Positions 5,826 to 6,765 of a DNA stretch of 6,765 nucleotides are shown here, in pieces. The translations under genes and the position numbers were made by a program. The notes below the pieces were generated by a model that saw only the letters and a program-made list of their open reading frames with translations, did not search any database and was not told the origin of the DNA. Location: positions 1 to 6,765 of the forward strand of contig CAYUKK010000036.1 in assembly GCA_964445305.1 (NCBI GenBank). The letters run 5' to 3'. The DNA is from CAYUKK01 sp964445305. Lineage in GTDB: Bacteria > Acidobacteriota > Aminicenantia > Aminicenantales > UBA8522. The first letter of the stretch is position 1. Each line of letters begins with the position of its first letter.

Positions 5826-6765
5826 TTAGAAAGTCAGCCTCCAGGCCCCCGCTTCCTTCCTGAGAACGATGGTCTGCCGGCGGCCGGGCTGGATGACGAC
5901 CTTCGTTTCGAGCGGCTCGGGCGCGAGCAGAATCCGCAGGGTATAGGACCCCTCGTTGAGCTTGATTTCATCGCCGCCGACAAGACCGCGGCCAACTTCT
6001 TCTCCCCTGTCGTTGAGGACGATGTATTCGACCTTGAGCGTCTGCTCGAGGGCGGAGAGGAGCCCGGCAGCATCCTGGGCATCGAGATACCGCCCCTCGG
6101 TCGATTTGGCGATGGCTTCGAGCTCGGCGCGGGCTTCCTTTTCTTTGATATCGAAACCGACAATATGGACGCGGAGCTCGAGTCCGGATTTCTGGACGGC
6201 CGGACCGATGGATTTGATGTCGCCGCCGCAGCTTTCGATACCGTCTGTGACCAGGATAATGGAGCCGTGGGGGATTTTCTCGAAGTCTTTAACCGCTTCG
6301 AGGACAGAATAGACAAGGGGAGTCTTTCCCTTGAGCTGAATCTTGTTGATGATGTCGATAAGCTTAGCCTTGTCAAGCGGCCCTATCGGAACCAGGAGTT
6401 CGGTGTCCGTGCAGGCGCGCTTATCATTGAGCGCGTAGCGGTGCCCGTAGACACGCAGGCCGACGTTCATCGTCTCCGGCAACCCGTTGATGATCTGGCC
6501 GAGCACTCTGCGGGCGATGGTAATTTTCGCCTCTCCGCCAATCTGCCCCCACATGGAGTTAGAAGCGTCCAGGATGACCTCGACATTCTGGGCAGCCTCC
6601 TTCTCCGCACCCTTCTCAAACTCAACTTTAAGGGTTCCTGTGCCGAGCCTTTTAGTCGGCGACATGTAGATGGGCACGTGGCCGCAGCAGAACTCAAGCA
6701 TCAGGGCGCCAAGGGCGACCCGGTACGTGTCGTAGTTTTTCTCGCTCTCCGCTCCATCCCAGCTT
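5826..6765 (-). CDS. von Willebrand factor A (VWA) domain protein, 5' end outside the window
   Basis: The TAA stop is at 5826-5828. The frame stays open to the window edge, and the codons upstream of an internal ATG at 6701 read as ordinary protein (WDGAESEKNYDTYRVALGAL), so the gene starts beyond 6765; at least 313 residues are visible. The VWA domain carries the metal-ion-dependent adhesion site: DASNS (6555-6569), the Thr of KGKTPLVYS, and TDG (6240-6248). After it, about 5830-6020 encodes a small beta-rich domain with GEEVGRG, LNEGSYTL and VVIQPGRRQTIVL, resembling PEGA or carboxypeptidase-regulatory-like modules. VWA proteins usually bind protein partners through Mg2+; some are chaperone-like adaptors and some are surface proteins. 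No signal peptide can be judged because the N-terminus is missing. It converges on the M28 gene, and no partner gene is visible. Function is not assigned. Confidence 0.82.
   Translation of the reverse strand, partial: SWDGAESEKNYDTYRVALGALMLEFCCGHVPIYMSPTKRLGTGTLKVEFEKGAEKEAAQNVEVILDASNSMWGQIGGEAKITIARRVLGQIINGLPETMNVGLRVYGHRYALNDKRACTDTELLVPIGPLDKAKLIDIINKIQLKGKTPLVYSVLEAVKDFEKIPHGSIILVTDGIESCGGDIKSIGPAVQKSGLELRVHIVGFDIKEKEARAELEAIAKSTEGRYLDAQDAAGLLSALEQTLKVEYIVLNDRGEEVGRGLVGGDEIKLNEGSYTLRILLAPEPLETKVVIQPGRRQTIVLRKEAGAWRLTF

Noticed and set aside
6699..6701. ATG at 6701 (minus strand) as the true VWA start
   Set aside because: The frame remains open and protein-like to the window edge, and no convincing ribosome site lies just upstream.

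Overview
The window reads as an ordinary chromosomal stretch of a moderately GC-rich, diderm (Gram-negative type) bacterium. An outer-membrane beta-barrel protein with a C-terminal Phe, Sec-type signal peptides and two TTG start codons with strong Shine-Dalgarno sites support this. The mix of a secreted PA-domain M28 peptidase, a VWA protein, a short Omp85-like barrel, PerR/archaeal-type peroxiredoxin and NYN-LOTUS is compatible with an Aminicenantes/Acidobacteriota-like lineage. That placement is inference from general familiarity and is weak. I see no mobile element, CRISPR array, tRNA or rRNA.

Layout. Positions 1-137 hold the last 44 codons of a mannose-1-phosphate guanylyltransferase-like gene. 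Positions 272-1411 encode an outer-membrane Omp85/BamA-type barrel without POTRA domains. After a 243-base intergenic region that becomes very AT-rich comes a two-gene oxidative-stress operon: a PerR-type Fur-family repressor (1655-2086) overlapping by four bases a three-cysteine, archaeal-type peroxiredoxin (2083-2745). Next is a NYN nuclease-OST-HTH/LOTUS protein (2862-3617) with its own promoter, then an exported M28 metallopeptidase (3839-5668). A convergent minus-strand gene (5826 to beyond 6765) encodes a von Willebrand factor A protein whose 5' end lies outside the window.

How the genes fit together. Only perR-prx is a clear functional unit: a peroxide sensor and a peroxide-removing enzyme translated from one mRNA. 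The other genes look like independent units, each with its own upstream gap and, in several cases, a recognisable promoter. The barrel protein, the M28 peptidase and perhaps the VWA protein act in the envelope.

Most notable details: the perR promoter matches the sigma-70 consensus so well that its predicted +1 falls on the A of the ATG, implying a leaderless mRNA; an imperfect 30-bp dyad abuts its -35 box and is a candidate autoregulatory operator; and the NYN-LOTUS promoter has the same extended -10 design and is bracketed by a perfect 8-bp inverted repeat. I did not find convincing evidence for a wholly new system.
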